DNA from: Planctomycetota bacterium
GTDB taxonomy: Bacteria; Planctomycetota; UBA1135
Direction: 5' to 3'
DNA: 56,745 nt
Assembly: GCA_002705055.1 (NCBI GenBank)
Contig: PAHY01000023.1
Location: 1-56,745, forward strand
The translations under genes and the position numbers were made by a program. Of this stretch, positions 8,722-16,999 are shown piece by piece. How positions within the stretch are numbered: position 1 is the stretch's first letter; every line of letters begins with the position of its first letter. Under the pieces are notes generated by a model, which saw only the letters and a list, made by a program, of their open reading frames with translations, made no database searches and was not told where the DNA came from.

Positions 8722-9597
8722 GTGACTGCTCCGATGATCCTGGTCCACGGCGGGGCCGGCGATGTGCCGCCCGAGTCGCGGCCGGCCCACGAGGCCGGCT
8801 GCCTGGAAGCCGTGCGTGCGGGGGGCGTGGTCCTCGCCGGCGGGGGCAGCGCTGTGGAAGCGGTCTGCGCCGCGGTCGAGGTGCTGGAGGGCCTCCCGCA
8901 GTACAACGCCGGGACGGGCTGCGCCCTGACCCGCGACGGCCGGGTCAGCCTGGATGCCGCCGTGATGGACGGCGAGACGATGCAGGCCGGCGGCCTGGCC
9001 TGCCTGGGCGCCTTTCCCCATCCGATTCGGATCGCGCAGCGGCTGCTGCCCGAAAAGGAAGTGCTGCTGGTCGGCCCGCCCGCCGAGGAATGGGCGCGCT
9101 TGCAGGGTTTCGCGATGGTCCCGGAGAGTCGGCTGATCACGGAGCGGGTGCGCAAGACCTGGCGCGAGGTCGTCGAGAACGGCGGCTCCGGGAACTTCGC
9201 CGGCGGCACCGTGGGCGCGGTCTGCCGCGACGCGCGCGGTCGCCTAGCCGCCGGCACCTCGACCGGCGGGACGATGGGCAAGACCCCGGGCCGGGTCGGC
9301 GACTCGCCGCTGGTCGGCGCCGGCACCTACGCCGACGAGCACTGCGCGATCTCGGCGACCGGCGAAGGCGAGTCCTTCATCCGCGCCTGCTTCGCCGGAC
9401 AGGTGGCCGAAGCGCTGGCCGACGGCATGGAAGCCGAAGCCGCGCTCTACTCCCAGCTCGAGCGCGTGCGCGACCGCTACGAAGGCGTCGGCGGGGCGAT
9501 CATGCTGACGCCCACCGGTCCGCCGATGGCCCTGCGCACCACCGAGACCATGAGCTGGGCCTGGTGGTCCCCCGAAGGCGAAGGCTCGGGGATCTGA
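8722..9597 (+). CDS. Isoaspartyl peptidase/L-asparaginase (Ntn-hydrolase, type 2)
   Basis: 291 aa from GTG 8722. The N-terminus ILVHGGAGD and the segment YNAGTGCALTRDGRVSLDAAVMDG are typical of plant-type asparaginases. Autocleavage is expected before Thr163 in GGTVGAVCRD, producing alpha and beta subunits with Thr163 as the nucleophile, followed by the conserved AAGTSTGG. It degrades beta-aspartyl dipeptides and/or asparagine. The gene is divergent from the GH3 operon and convergent with mltA (10 bp between stops). No signal peptide is seen, so it is cytoplasmic. Confidence 0.92.
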   Translation: MTAPMILVHGGAGDVPPESRPAHEAGCLEAVRAGGVVLAGGGSAVEAVCAAVEVLEGLPQYNAGTGCALTRDGRVSLDAAVMDGETMQAGGLACLGAFPHPIRIAQRLLPEKEVLLVGPPAEEWARLQGFAMVPESRLITERVRKTWREVVENGGSGNFAGGTVGAVCRDARGRLAAGTSTGGTMGKTPGRVGDSPLVGAGTYADEHCAISATGEGESFIRACFAGQVAEALADGMEAEAALYSQLERVRDRYEGVGGAIMLTPTGPPMALRTTETMSWAWWSPEGEGSGI

Positions 9598-9607
9598 ACC
9601 AGAAGGA

Positions 9608-10816
9608 TTAGTCCTTCAGGAACAGGTAGTACATGCGGCCGCGCGAGAGCACGTGGCCGGCGCGTTCCATGGCGTCTTCGCCGAGGCCCATCCAGATGTC
9701 GCAGCGGCCGGCCGAGCGGATGGCGCCGCCGCGGTCCTGGTCGAAGGCGAAGAAGCGCTCGGGGCGCTGCACCATGCCGCCGAGGGCGTCGAAATCGGGC
9801 AGGCGCACCTCGACGAACATCAGCCCGGCGCGCGGGAATACGTCCTTGTCGGTGGCGACCGAGCGCATCTCGGTGACCGGCTGACCGAGGCAGCCGTACG
9901 GTCCGCCCGGGGTCTCCTGAAAGAAGACGAAGCTCGGGTTCATGGGCAGCACGCGCTCGATCTCGCTGGGGTTTTCGCGGAAGTAACGGCGCAGCCGCGC
10001 GAGCGAGAGCTCTGATTTGCGGATCTTGCCTTCGTCGATCAGGATCTGGCCGATCGAGCGGTAGTCGTACCCGTTCTTGCCGGCGTAGCCGACTTCGAGC
10101 CGCGTTCCGTCCTGCAGATCAATCATCGCCGAACCCTGCACCTGCGCGGTGTAGGCGTCGAAGGCGTCGGCGAGCCAGACCAACTCCTGGCCGTCGAGGT
10201 GGTTGCCATCGACGAGCTCGCGGTGGGTGTAGTAGGGCACGACATCGCCCGAGGCGGTGCGTCGGCCCAGGATCTCGCCGCCGTCGCCTTTGACCAGGTC
10301 CTCCGGCAGCTTGTACAGCGGATAGCGGAACTCGGCGGTGCGGGTGCGCGAGCCCTGGTAGATCGGCGTGCCGTAACCGGTGAACAGCACGTCGCCGGTG
10401 TTCGAGCGCCCGCGCGCGACCCACACCTCAAACTCGTCGCGCAGCGCGTCGAGGAAGACCTCGCTGGAGGGGCTTTCGACCAGCAGCTCGCGGAAACGCT
10501 CGAGCGAGCGGACCATCCTGTCGTGATCGATCGGCCCGTAAGGGAAGTAATTCTTCGAGCTGGGCTTCGACAGGTAGGCCAGCGATGCATCGACCGCGTC
10601 GGCCATGTGCTCGCGGATCGGCCAGCCGATCGAGAAGTCCGGCCAGGGCGTGTCCAGCGGCAGCGGCACCAGCCCGAGCTGACCCGGTTCGAGTTCGAGG
10701 GTGTACTCGTCGAGCACCGCCTCTTGGGTGGTGGTGCTTTGGCAGGCGCCAAGCAGGGCGGCGAGGCCGAGCAGAGCAGGAGCCAGCGGCTTGGGCGCGA
10801 TCCGGGGGCCGAACAT
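9608..10816 (-). CDS. mltA: Membrane-bound lytic murein transglycosylase A (lipoprotein)
   Basis: 402 aa. The N-terminus has a hydrophobic run ending in a lipobox LGAC (Cys25), so it is a predicted lipoprotein. The C-terminal 3D domain shows FDQDRGGAI (around Asp361) and AGRCDIW (Asp373), where catalytic Asp residues of MltA/3D proteins lie; the central MltA domain contains YGTPIYQGSR and GYAGKNGYDYRSIG. It cleaves glycan strands to 1,6-anhydroMurNAc products. A good minus-strand promoter (TTGAAC, 18 bp, TAGGCT) ends 6 nt before the ATG. Its neighbours NagZ-like and SSS genes act on plausible downstream steps. Confidence 0.93.
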   Translation of the reverse strand: MFGPRIAPKPLAPALLGLAALLGACQSTTTQEAVLDEYTLELEPGQLGLVPLPLDTPWPDFSIGWPIREHMADAVDASLAYLSKPSSKNYFPYGPIDHDRMVRSLERFRELLVESPSSEVFLDALRDEFEVWVARGRSNTGDVLFTGYGTPIYQGSRTRTAEFRYPLYKLPEDLVKGDGGEILGRRTASGDVVPYYTHRELVDGNHLDGQELVWLADAFDAYTAQVQGSAMIDLQDGTRLEVGYAGKNGYDYRSIGQILIDEGKIRKSELSLARLRRYFRENPSEIERVLPMNPSFVFFQETPGGPYGCLGQPVTEMRSVATDKDVFPRAGLMFVEVRLPDFDALGGMVQRPERFFAFDQDRGGAIRSAGRCDIWMGLGEDAMERAGHVLSRGRMYYLFLKD

Positions 10817-10822
10817 GGGCGC

Positions 10823-10852
10823 AGCCTAAAGAAGGAAAGGGCTGACGTTCAA
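10823..10852 (-). promoter_or_regulatory. Promoter of mltA
   Basis: On the minus strand TTGAAC (10852-10847), an 18-bp spacer and TAGGCT (10828-10823) precede the ATG at 10816 by 6 nt. It overlaps the divergent plus-strand -10 at 10854-10859 back to back. Confidence 0.5.
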
Positions 10853-10853
10853 G

Positions 10854-10859
10854 TATCCT
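10854..10859 (+). promoter_or_regulatory. -10 element TATCCT of the esterase operon
   Basis: TATCCT lies 6 nt before ATG 10866, again predicting a leaderless transcript. No strong -35 is visible. Confidence 0.45.
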
Positions 10860-10865
10860 GCGGCG

Positions 10866-11876
10866 ATGGAGTTCGAGTATCGGCGCGAGGTCGCGGGAGG
10901 CGCGACGCTGAGCACTTTCCCCTTCACCAGCAGCGTGCTGGAAGGGAACGCGCTGGGCGATCCGGTGCGACGTTCCCACCCGCTGCTGGTTCCGGCTGGG
11001 GGCGCCGCCGGGCTGCCGTTGGTGGTGGTGCTAGTCGGTTACACCGGTTTCAACCACAAGGTCTTGTCGAAGACCTCAATGTGGGCCGAGACGCTGCCCG
11101 AGCGGCTGGCACGCGTCACTGCCGAAGGGCGGATCCCGCCGGCGGTCTATCTGTGGCCGTCCTGTGAGACGCGGCTGGGCGGATCGCAGTACCTCAACTC
11201 GCCCGGGACCGGCCGCTACGAGGACTTCCTGATCGACGAGCTGGTGCCCGCGGTCGAGGCGCAGCTCGGCTGCGGCGGCGCAGGCCGTCGCGTGATTGCC
11301 GGCAAGTCGAGCGGCGGCTACGGCGCGCTGCGGCTGGGCATGCAGCGGCCGGGCTACTTCGCAGCGGCCGCATCTCATTGTGGTGACATGGGTTTCGACA
11401 TGAGCCACTTCCGCGGCTTCGCGGATGCGCTGACCTGCTGGGAGAAGCACGGCGGCCCCGAGGCCTTCCTGGAGAAGCTGCCCACCCTCAAGCTGGGCTA
11501 CGCCGAGCACGCCGGCATCGAGTGTCTGGCCATGGCCAGCTGCTACTCGCCCAACCCCGACGCGCCGCTCGGCGTGGACCTGCCCATGGACCCGGCGACC
11601 GGCGAAGTGCGCCCGGAGATCTTTGATCGTTGGCTACGCAACGACCCGCTGCGCATGATCGAGCAGCCGGACAAGGCCGATGCGCTGCGCGCCCTGCGCA
11701 CGCTGTGGCTGGACGCTGGACACACCGACGAATTCGCGCTGCAGTGGGGGCTCAAGCGCTTCGCCAAGCGGCTGACCGAACTGCAGGTTCCCGCAGAAAT
11801 TGAGTTCTACGAGGGCGGCCACTTCGACACCGACCACCGCTACGAGCAGAGTCTGCCGCGCTTGCTTTCGCTTTGA
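10866..11876 (+). CDS. Alpha/beta hydrolase, esterase D-like family
   Basis: 336 aa. The nucleophile elbow GKSSGG (Ser148) and the C-terminal EGGHFDTDHRY, which supplies the likely catalytic His, match the putative esterase family (PF00756-like, EsD/enterochelin-esterase fold). No signal peptide is apparent, so it is cytoplasmic or unresolved. Its TGA overlaps the TTG start of the following secreted protein, so the pair is translationally coupled. The substrate is unknown; members range from S-formylglutathione hydrolases to feruloyl and siderophore esterases, and this one cannot be placed from sequence alone. Confidence 0.82.
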   Translation: MEFEYRREVAGGATLSTFPFTSSVLEGNALGDPVRRSHPLLVPAGGAAGLPLVVVLVGYTGFNHKVLSKTSMWAETLPERLARVTAEGRIPPAVYLWPSCETRLGGSQYLNSPGTGRYEDFLIDELVPAVEAQLGCGGAGRRVIAGKSSGGYGALRLGMQRPGYFAAAASHCGDMGFDMSHFRGFADALTCWEKHGGPEAFLEKLPTLKLGYAEHAGIECLAMASCYSPNPDAPLGVDLPMDPATGEVRPEIFDRWLRNDPLRMIEQPDKADALRALRTLWLDAGHTDEFALQWGLKRFAKRLTELQVPAEIEFYEGGHFDTDHRYEQSLPRLLSL

Positions 11877-13570
11877 ACCTCTTCGCGTTTTCGATTCTCA
11901 GCCTGGCACCTGTGCTGCAGGAGCCTGCCGCGCCGCCTCCTGCCACGGAGGTGCGGACTCTCCCCGCGGATACCTTTTTCGTCGCCGAGGTCTCGATGCA
12001 GGCCTGGTTCGAGCGGCGGCTCGCGAGTCGTGCCCATGCGGTGATCCGTGATCACGATCTGTTATCGCGGACCATCGAAGGCCTGGAGCAGGCTGGCCGA
12101 GTTCCGGCCGAGAGCCTGGACCAGAAAGGGCGATTGCGGGAAGCGTTGCGCTTCACGGATCTCGTCTTCGCGCTCAGTTCATCGGGGATGGAGGCCGGCG
12201 GCCCGATCATCCTGGTCCTGCCGCGAAACTCCATCGCGCGTGAGTATCCGTGGCGCGAGCTGCTGGAGCAGCAGATCGGGACGACGATCGCCGCCGGCAG
12301 TGGCTGGGTGGCCATGCCGGGCAAGGAGGACACCGTGCGCGCCTACCTGCAGGGCTGGCAGGCGGCGGAATCTGGCCTTGGAAGGCTGGACTCTGATTCG
12401 GCCTGGACGGCGCTGCGTCAGCGCCTGGATCGCGAAGGCGACCTGCTGCGGATGCAGTTCCGCGGCGAGCACTTCGATGTCGAGGATCTCAAGCGACTGC
12501 TCAAGCCATTTCCGCAGATCTTCGATGTGGGCGAGGAGTTAGGGCAGTTTGAAGACACTCTGGAGCGGGTCGGCCCCTGGCTGCACGCCGGCCTGAAGGA
12601 GTTGGGGCTCCTCAGCGGTGTTGCCTGGACCATGTCGATCGACGACGACGGTGACATCGTCGATCGCGTTTGGATTGCGGATCGAGCGGAGGGGCCGGCT
12701 TGGCCCTACTTCACCACACTGGGCTCTCCGCAGGCGGCGCTCGATCATCTCGGGTCGATTCAGGTTCCTGGTTCCAGTCAAGTGGCCTGGGAAGGAGTCG
12801 ACTTTCCGTTTCTCGCGGGCGCCTTCGAAGCCTTCCTGCGCGCGGAACTCGGCCTCCTGGAGGAGCTGCGAGGGGCAGATGCGCTGGTCCGAAAGGAGAC
12901 CCAACTTGCGATGGCGAGCGTCAAGCTCTCGGTTGCCTCGCTGGCGCCTCGCGTCGAGAGCTGGAAGCTCATCGCGGTACCGGATGAGGAACAGGTCGGC
13001 GAGGCACGGATCCCGGTCCTTGCGCCGGATGTGCTGGACCTGGCTCTGAACTCGCTCCCGGAGGAATACTCCGGGATCTGGGATCCGCTGCTCCTCTTCA
13101 TGCTCTCCCTTGAAATGAAGGGCGACCGGACCTCGGATGCCTTGCGTGTGCGCTCGATTCGACTGGGCGAAGGCGAACGGCGCCCCTTGCAGGAATACGT
13201 CCCGTCGTTCGCCCAGGCACGCGCGGAAATGGAAGAGTTCCTCGCGGGCCGCGAGCCTCTGCTGCTCCGTTTCGTTCCCGCCGCCGAGGATCGATTCCGA
13301 CTGGAGAACGATGGAGGGTGGTTGTTCCTGCTCGAGATGCTGGGAAGGAGAGAACTCAGCCCGCGCGCCTTCGATTCGGATGCGCTCGCGGCGCTTCAGC
13401 CGATGTGGACGGCGGCGGTTCGCGTGGACGGCGGCGTGCTTTGGGAGGCCCACTCCAACTTCGGCTGGCTGGATCCCCTCCTGCTGCCCCGCTCTGCTCC
13501 CGACGCCCCGGTGGCCAAGCGTTTCTTCGGACCGGAAGGGGTCGGCGAACTGGACGAGAGCGAGTTCTAG
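11873..13570 (+). CDS. Secreted protein of unknown function, LPxDT/(E/S)EF family, paralogue 1
   Basis: 565 aa from TTG 11873, overlapping the esterase stop by 4 nt. A short hydrophobic N-terminus ending near PVLQEP is followed by the family motif TLPADTFFVAEVSMQAW. A central block VAWTMSIDDDGDIVDRVW is shared with the next gene, and near the C-terminus there is SNFGWLDP. It ends DESEF. Nothing identifies an enzyme. The LPxDT start after a signal peptide loosely recalls DUF3352-type periplasmic proteins, but that is only a suggestion. It is the most divergent of three tandem paralogues and has fewer repeated Met-rich segments than the other two. Confidence 0.8.
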   Translation: MNLFAFSILSLAPVLQEPAAPPPATEVRTLPADTFFVAEVSMQAWFERRLASRAHAVIRDHDLLSRTIEGLEQAGRVPAESLDQKGRLREALRFTDLVFALSSSGMEAGGPIILVLPRNSIAREYPWRELLEQQIGTTIAAGSGWVAMPGKEDTVRAYLQGWQAAESGLGRLDSDSAWTALRQRLDREGDLLRMQFRGEHFDVEDLKRLLKPFPQIFDVGEELGQFEDTLERVGPWLHAGLKELGLLSGVAWTMSIDDDGDIVDRVWIADRAEGPAWPYFTTLGSPQAALDHLGSIQVPGSSQVAWEGVDFPFLAGAFEAFLRAELGLLEELRGADALVRKETQLAMASVKLSVASLAPRVESWKLIAVPDEEQVGEARIPVLAPDVLDLALNSLPEEYSGIWDPLLLFMLSLEMKGDRTSDALRVRSIRLGEGERRPLQEYVPSFAQARAEMEEFLAGREPLLLRFVPAAEDRFRLENDGGWLFLLEMLGRRELSPRAFDSDALAALQPMWTAAVRVDGGVLWEAHSNFGWLDPLLLPRSAPDAPVAKRFFGPEGVGELDESEF

Positions 13571-13594
13571 GAAGCCGGCTTCGCCGAGGGCGAG

Positions 13595-13600
13595 TATCCT
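13595..13600 (+). promoter_or_regulatory. Candidate -10 TATCCT before paralogue 2
   Basis: The same TATCCT hexamer as at 10854 lies 23 nt before ATG 13624. A GGAGG follows it but is about 20 nt from the ATG, too far for a normal Shine-Dalgarno. Confidence 0.35.
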
Positions 13601-13623
13601 GGAGGGTCCACTCCCTTCGAGCC

Positions 13624-15240
13624 ATGCTTTCCACTCTGCTTTTGACATTCGCCTGTGCGGCGCCCGCACAGGAACCCGCTGCGGTCGTTGATTCGCTTCC
13701 GGCCGACACTCTCTTCGTCGCTCAGATGAGCCTCGAGCCCTGGGACCGCCTGCGCAAGAACACGCGCGCGCATGGCGTCCTGCGCGGCAAGAACATGCTC
13801 AAGTCGATCCTCAGCGAGGGTCTGGAGACCGAGAAGGAGGTCACGGAGATGCGCACCAGTCTGGGTGCGATCCGGGTGACCATGGCAGCCACGATCGAGT
13901 CGCTCGGGCACGGCGGCATGCTGATGGTGATCGAGCCGGTCAACGTCGGCGCGGCCGCCCAGGACTGGAACCAGCTGCTGACCGATGCCATGGGCTTTGC
14001 GCCGCAGCGGATGGGCAAGTCCTACCTCAGCTTCGTCGGCGAGGACTACGGTCGCGATGAAGAGGCGCTGCAGACCTTCCTGCAAGGCGTCGCGAGCGGC
14101 GCGGCCAAGAGCGAGGGCACGCTGGCTTCCAACGCCGCCTGGCAGGATCTCAGCTCGGCGATCCGCTCGTCCAATGACCTGGTCCGCTTCTATGTCCCCG
14201 GCGGGATTCTCGCCACGACCGAGGCCTGGAGCGCGATGGCCGCGCTCGACATTCCGCTGAGCGATTCCGAGATCACCATGATGGTCGGACTGTCGAAGGC
14301 GATGGCCTTCGATCGCGGCATGGCTTGGACGATGTCGATCGACGGCGCCGATGTCGTCGACCGGATGTACTTCCCGCGCAAGCCGGAAGAGAAGACGGTG
14401 TACGCCTCGGTGGGCAACGTCAAGGAAGCGATCGATCGCATCGGCAAGGTGCGCGGCGAGAACCTGCTCACCTCGGTGTATGGCCTCGATTACGAGGCGC
14501 TGTTCGCGCTGATTGATCAGGTGATCACGGCGGTTGCCGTGATGGAAGGCGAGTCGGATCCGATGTCCGACCCGACCGTTCAAGGCGTGCTCACCACGCT
14601 GCGCGCTTGCACGCAGCACCTCGGGCCGCGCCTGGTCGGCGTGCAGTCGATCGGCGACCTGGCCTCGGACTCGGTGATCGGCAGCTTCGAGGTGCAGGTC
14701 AAGGATCGCGCCAAGCTGGTCGAAGCCTGGGGCACGCTGCCCGAAGAGATCGCCGCGTTCGTGCCCTTCCTGGTGATGTCGCTGGGCGAAGGCAACCCGA
14801 ATCCGGTTCAGCTGTTCGACGATCGCCTGGTCATCAACGGCCCGGCCGCGGACAGCGAGGCACCGATGCTGGCGCAGACCGATGACTTCAAGATGCAGCG
14901 CCCCGAGCTGGAAGCCTGGGCGGAAGGCGGACCGCTGCTGTTCCTGCAGGTCTGGCCGCGCTCGGCGGACCAGGACGTGCTCAGCGAACTGAGCACCGTG
15001 ATCGAGTTCCTGGGCATGTTCTCGGGGACCCCCATGGAAGCCCCCGAGTTCGCTGCCGGCGACCTCAGCAAGCTGCGTCCCGGTTGGGTGGGTGCCCAGC
15101 GCACTGCCCGCGGGATCGAGGTCTACGGTCGCTCCAACTTCGGTCTGCTGACCACCTTCGGTCTGCTTGGGGTGCTCCAGGAAGCCACGATGATGGGCGC
15201 GGAAGCCGCCTACGACAACTTCGAGGAAGAGGAGTTCTAA
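13624..15240 (+). CDS. Secreted protein of unknown function, LPxDT/(E/S)EF family, paralogue 2
   Basis: 538 aa; the frame is open further upstream, but ATG 13624 begins a clean signal peptide (MLSTLLLTFACAAPAQEP). The mature protein starts with SLPADTLFVAQMSLEPWDRL, then has a helix-rich region, the shared block MAWTMSIDGADVVDRMYF, and RSNFGLLTTFGL near the end. It finishes EEEEF. It is predicted to be periplasmic or surface-exposed. It is closely related in plan to both neighbours. No catalytic motif, lipobox or C-terminal anchor is visible. Confidence 0.85.
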   Translation: MLSTLLLTFACAAPAQEPAAVVDSLPADTLFVAQMSLEPWDRLRKNTRAHGVLRGKNMLKSILSEGLETEKEVTEMRTSLGAIRVTMAATIESLGHGGMLMVIEPVNVGAAAQDWNQLLTDAMGFAPQRMGKSYLSFVGEDYGRDEEALQTFLQGVASGAAKSEGTLASNAAWQDLSSAIRSSNDLVRFYVPGGILATTEAWSAMAALDIPLSDSEITMMVGLSKAMAFDRGMAWTMSIDGADVVDRMYFPRKPEEKTVYASVGNVKEAIDRIGKVRGENLLTSVYGLDYEALFALIDQVITAVAVMEGESDPMSDPTVQGVLTTLRACTQHLGPRLVGVQSIGDLASDSVIGSFEVQVKDRAKLVEAWGTLPEEIAAFVPFLVMSLGEGNPNPVQLFDDRLVINGPAADSEAPMLAQTDDFKMQRPELEAWAEGGPLLFLQVWPRSADQDVLSELSTVIEFLGMFSGTPMEAPEFAAGDLSKLRPGWVGAQRTARGIEVYGRSNFGLLTTFGLLGVLQEATMMGAEAAYDNFEEEEF

Positions 15241-15268
15241 CTCCACCGCGATCAGCGCGTACCTTGGC

Positions 15269-15298
15269 GGGCGGACGGGTTTCCCGTCCGCCCTTTCC
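15269..15298 (+). terminator. Hairpin/terminator between paralogues 2 and 3
   Basis: A perfect 11-bp inverted repeat (arms 15269-15279 and 15283-15293, loop TTT) is followed by tttccct. It ends only about 7 nt before the ATG of paralogue 3, so it may act as terminator, attenuator or a 5'-UTR hairpin. A TACCTT at 15260-15265 could be the -10 of the next gene. Confidence 0.6.
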
Positions 15299-15304
15299 CT
15301 TGTC

Positions 15305-16999
15305 ATGACACCCCTCCTCGCGCTTCTCCCGCTCCTCGTCCCGGCGCAGACGGCCCAGCAGTCCGCCGTCGATTTCCTGCCGCAGGACACCTTCGTTGCC
15401 ATCGAAATCTCGGCCGAGCCCTGGCAGCGTCTCGGCGATCAGGCCGCGGTCTCGCAGCTGTTCCAGCAGCAGCCGATGGCCGACATGTTCACGCCGATGA
15501 AGGCCGAGATCGACGTCGCGCTGGCTCAGGCTTCGGCGCAGATGGGCTTCGACCTGGGCTCGCTGCTGACTGGCAGTCGGCTGTACGTCGCGGTGCCCTT
15601 CGCGCTGCTCGAGAACCAGGGGCAGGGTCAGCTGGTCTTCGCCGCCGATCTGCCTCCGGCCATCGCCGAGGGCGTCAACCTGGGCCAGATGCTCGATTCC
15701 TTCGGGCAGGGCGCCTGGTGGCAGGAGGGCACGGTGCTGCTGGGCACGGTGCAGCCCGACGAACTCGAGACGGCGGATCGCCGCCTGCAAGGTGGCTTCG
15801 AGACGGGCGTCTTTGAACCGAGCCCGGCCCGCGGCGAAGACGCGGACTATCTCGCCGGCCTGATCGACGCCGGGCGCAAGGGCGCAGGCCTCAGCGGCCG
15901 TCCCACCTTTGCCACCATGGCCGCCAAGGCGCGCTCCGCCAACGACCTGATGGGCATCTGGCTCATGGTCGAGCACATCGACCGCGAGTTCATCGAGATG
16001 GTCGGCGAGGAAGAGCTGCCGGAAGGCATCGAGCAGCTCGCCGAGCGCGCCGGCATCAGCAAGCTGGGCGGCGTGGGCTACTCCTTCTCGGTGTCGCCGC
16101 CGATGCTCGAGGATCGCTTCGTCTTTGCCGGCGAAGGCTTTGGTGCGGGGCTGTTCCCGCCGGATCTGCTCGAGCTCGTCGACCTGCGCGGGCTGCTCAG
16201 CGCGCTGCCGCATGATGCCGTCCAGGTGCAGCTCTCGGCCATGGATTACTCGGCCCTGGGCGACATGCTGGAAGGCCTGCTCGACTTCGCGCTAAGCATC
16301 TCGGGCGAAGAGATGCCGGCGGAGGTGCAGCCGATGGCCGATGCCGTCTGGCTGGCACTCGATTCGATCGGTCCGGTCGCCGCCGGGGTCACCCGCATCG
16401 ACGATTTCGACCGCGGCAACCCGGGCGAAGCCTGGATCCAGGTGCGCAACAAGGAGGGTCTCGAGGAAGCTCTTTCGGTGATTCCCCAGGAAGTCTTCGA
16501 CGGCATCTCCTCGGCCATGCAGATGAGCCCCGGCGCGCCGCAGCTCAAGCTCGCGATGCAGGGCGAGCGCTTCGTCTTCATCGAGTCGCTGGGGCAACCC
16601 ACGACCGAGCGCCTGCTGACCCAGGCCGAGTTCCAGCCCTCGGCGGACTGGCTGCGTCAGTTCCCGGCCAACCAGATCGCCGGTATCGAGTTCGTCCATC
16701 GCGATCTGATCGTCGAAGGCTTCGATCTGATGCGCGAGCGTGGCGACGACATGCTCTCGATGATGGGCGAAGGCCTGCCGGTCAGCTTCGAAATGCTGCC
16801 CGAGCCGGTCGTCATGCGCGCGATCCTGCGCCCGATGACCGGGGTCATCCTCAGTGATGGTCAGGGCGTGACCAGCGTCACGCGTTCGCCGCTGGGCGCG
16901 ATGCCCACCCGCATGCTGGTGGCGCTGCCCACGCTGATGAACATGGTCGAAGCCATGGGCATGGGCTTCTCCTCGCAGTTCGACGAGGAAGAGTTCTAA
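15305..16999 (+). CDS. Secreted protein of unknown function, LPxDT/(E/S)EF family, paralogue 3
   Basis: 564 aa. The signal peptide MTPLLALLPLLVPAQ is followed by DFLPQDTFVAIEISAEPWQRL. Later segments correspond to the family core (VGYSFSVSPPMLEDRFVFAGEG aligns with the TMSID block of the others). It ends FDEEEF. The protein is rich in Met, Leu and Gly, with alternating amphipathic helices and strands. Its TAA stop interlocks with the TAG of the convergent flavoprotein gene in a 4-nt CTAA. Function unknown; the conserved secreted architecture and tandem copies suggest an envelope or extracellular role. Confidence 0.85.
   Translation: MTPLLALLPLLVPAQTAQQSAVDFLPQDTFVAIEISAEPWQRLGDQAAVSQLFQQQPMADMFTPMKAEIDVALAQASAQMGFDLGSLLTGSRLYVAVPFALLENQGQGQLVFAADLPPAIAEGVNLGQMLDSFGQGAWWQEGTVLLGTVQPDELETADRRLQGGFETGVFEPSPARGEDADYLAGLIDAGRKGAGLSGRPTFATMAAKARSANDLMGIWLMVEHIDREFIEMVGEEELPEGIEQLAERAGISKLGGVGYSFSVSPPMLEDRFVFAGEGFGAGLFPPDLLELVDLRGLLSALPHDAVQVQLSAMDYSALGDMLEGLLDFALSISGEEMPAEVQPMADAVWLALDSIGPVAAGVTRIDDFDRGNPGEAWIQVRNKEGLEEALSVIPQEVFDGISSAMQMSPGAPQLKLAMQGERFVFIESLGQPTTERLLTQAEFQPSADWLRQFPANQIAGIEFVHRDLIVEGFDLMRERGDDMLSMMGEGLPVSFEMLPEPVVMRAILRPMTGVILSDGQGVTSVTRSPLGAMPTRMLVALPTLMNMVEAMGMGFSSQFDEEEF

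Noticed and set aside
13567..15402. 611-codon minus-strand frame opposite the secreted-protein triplet
   Set aside because: No signal or domain is visible, while the plus-strand genes show signal peptides and shared motifs.
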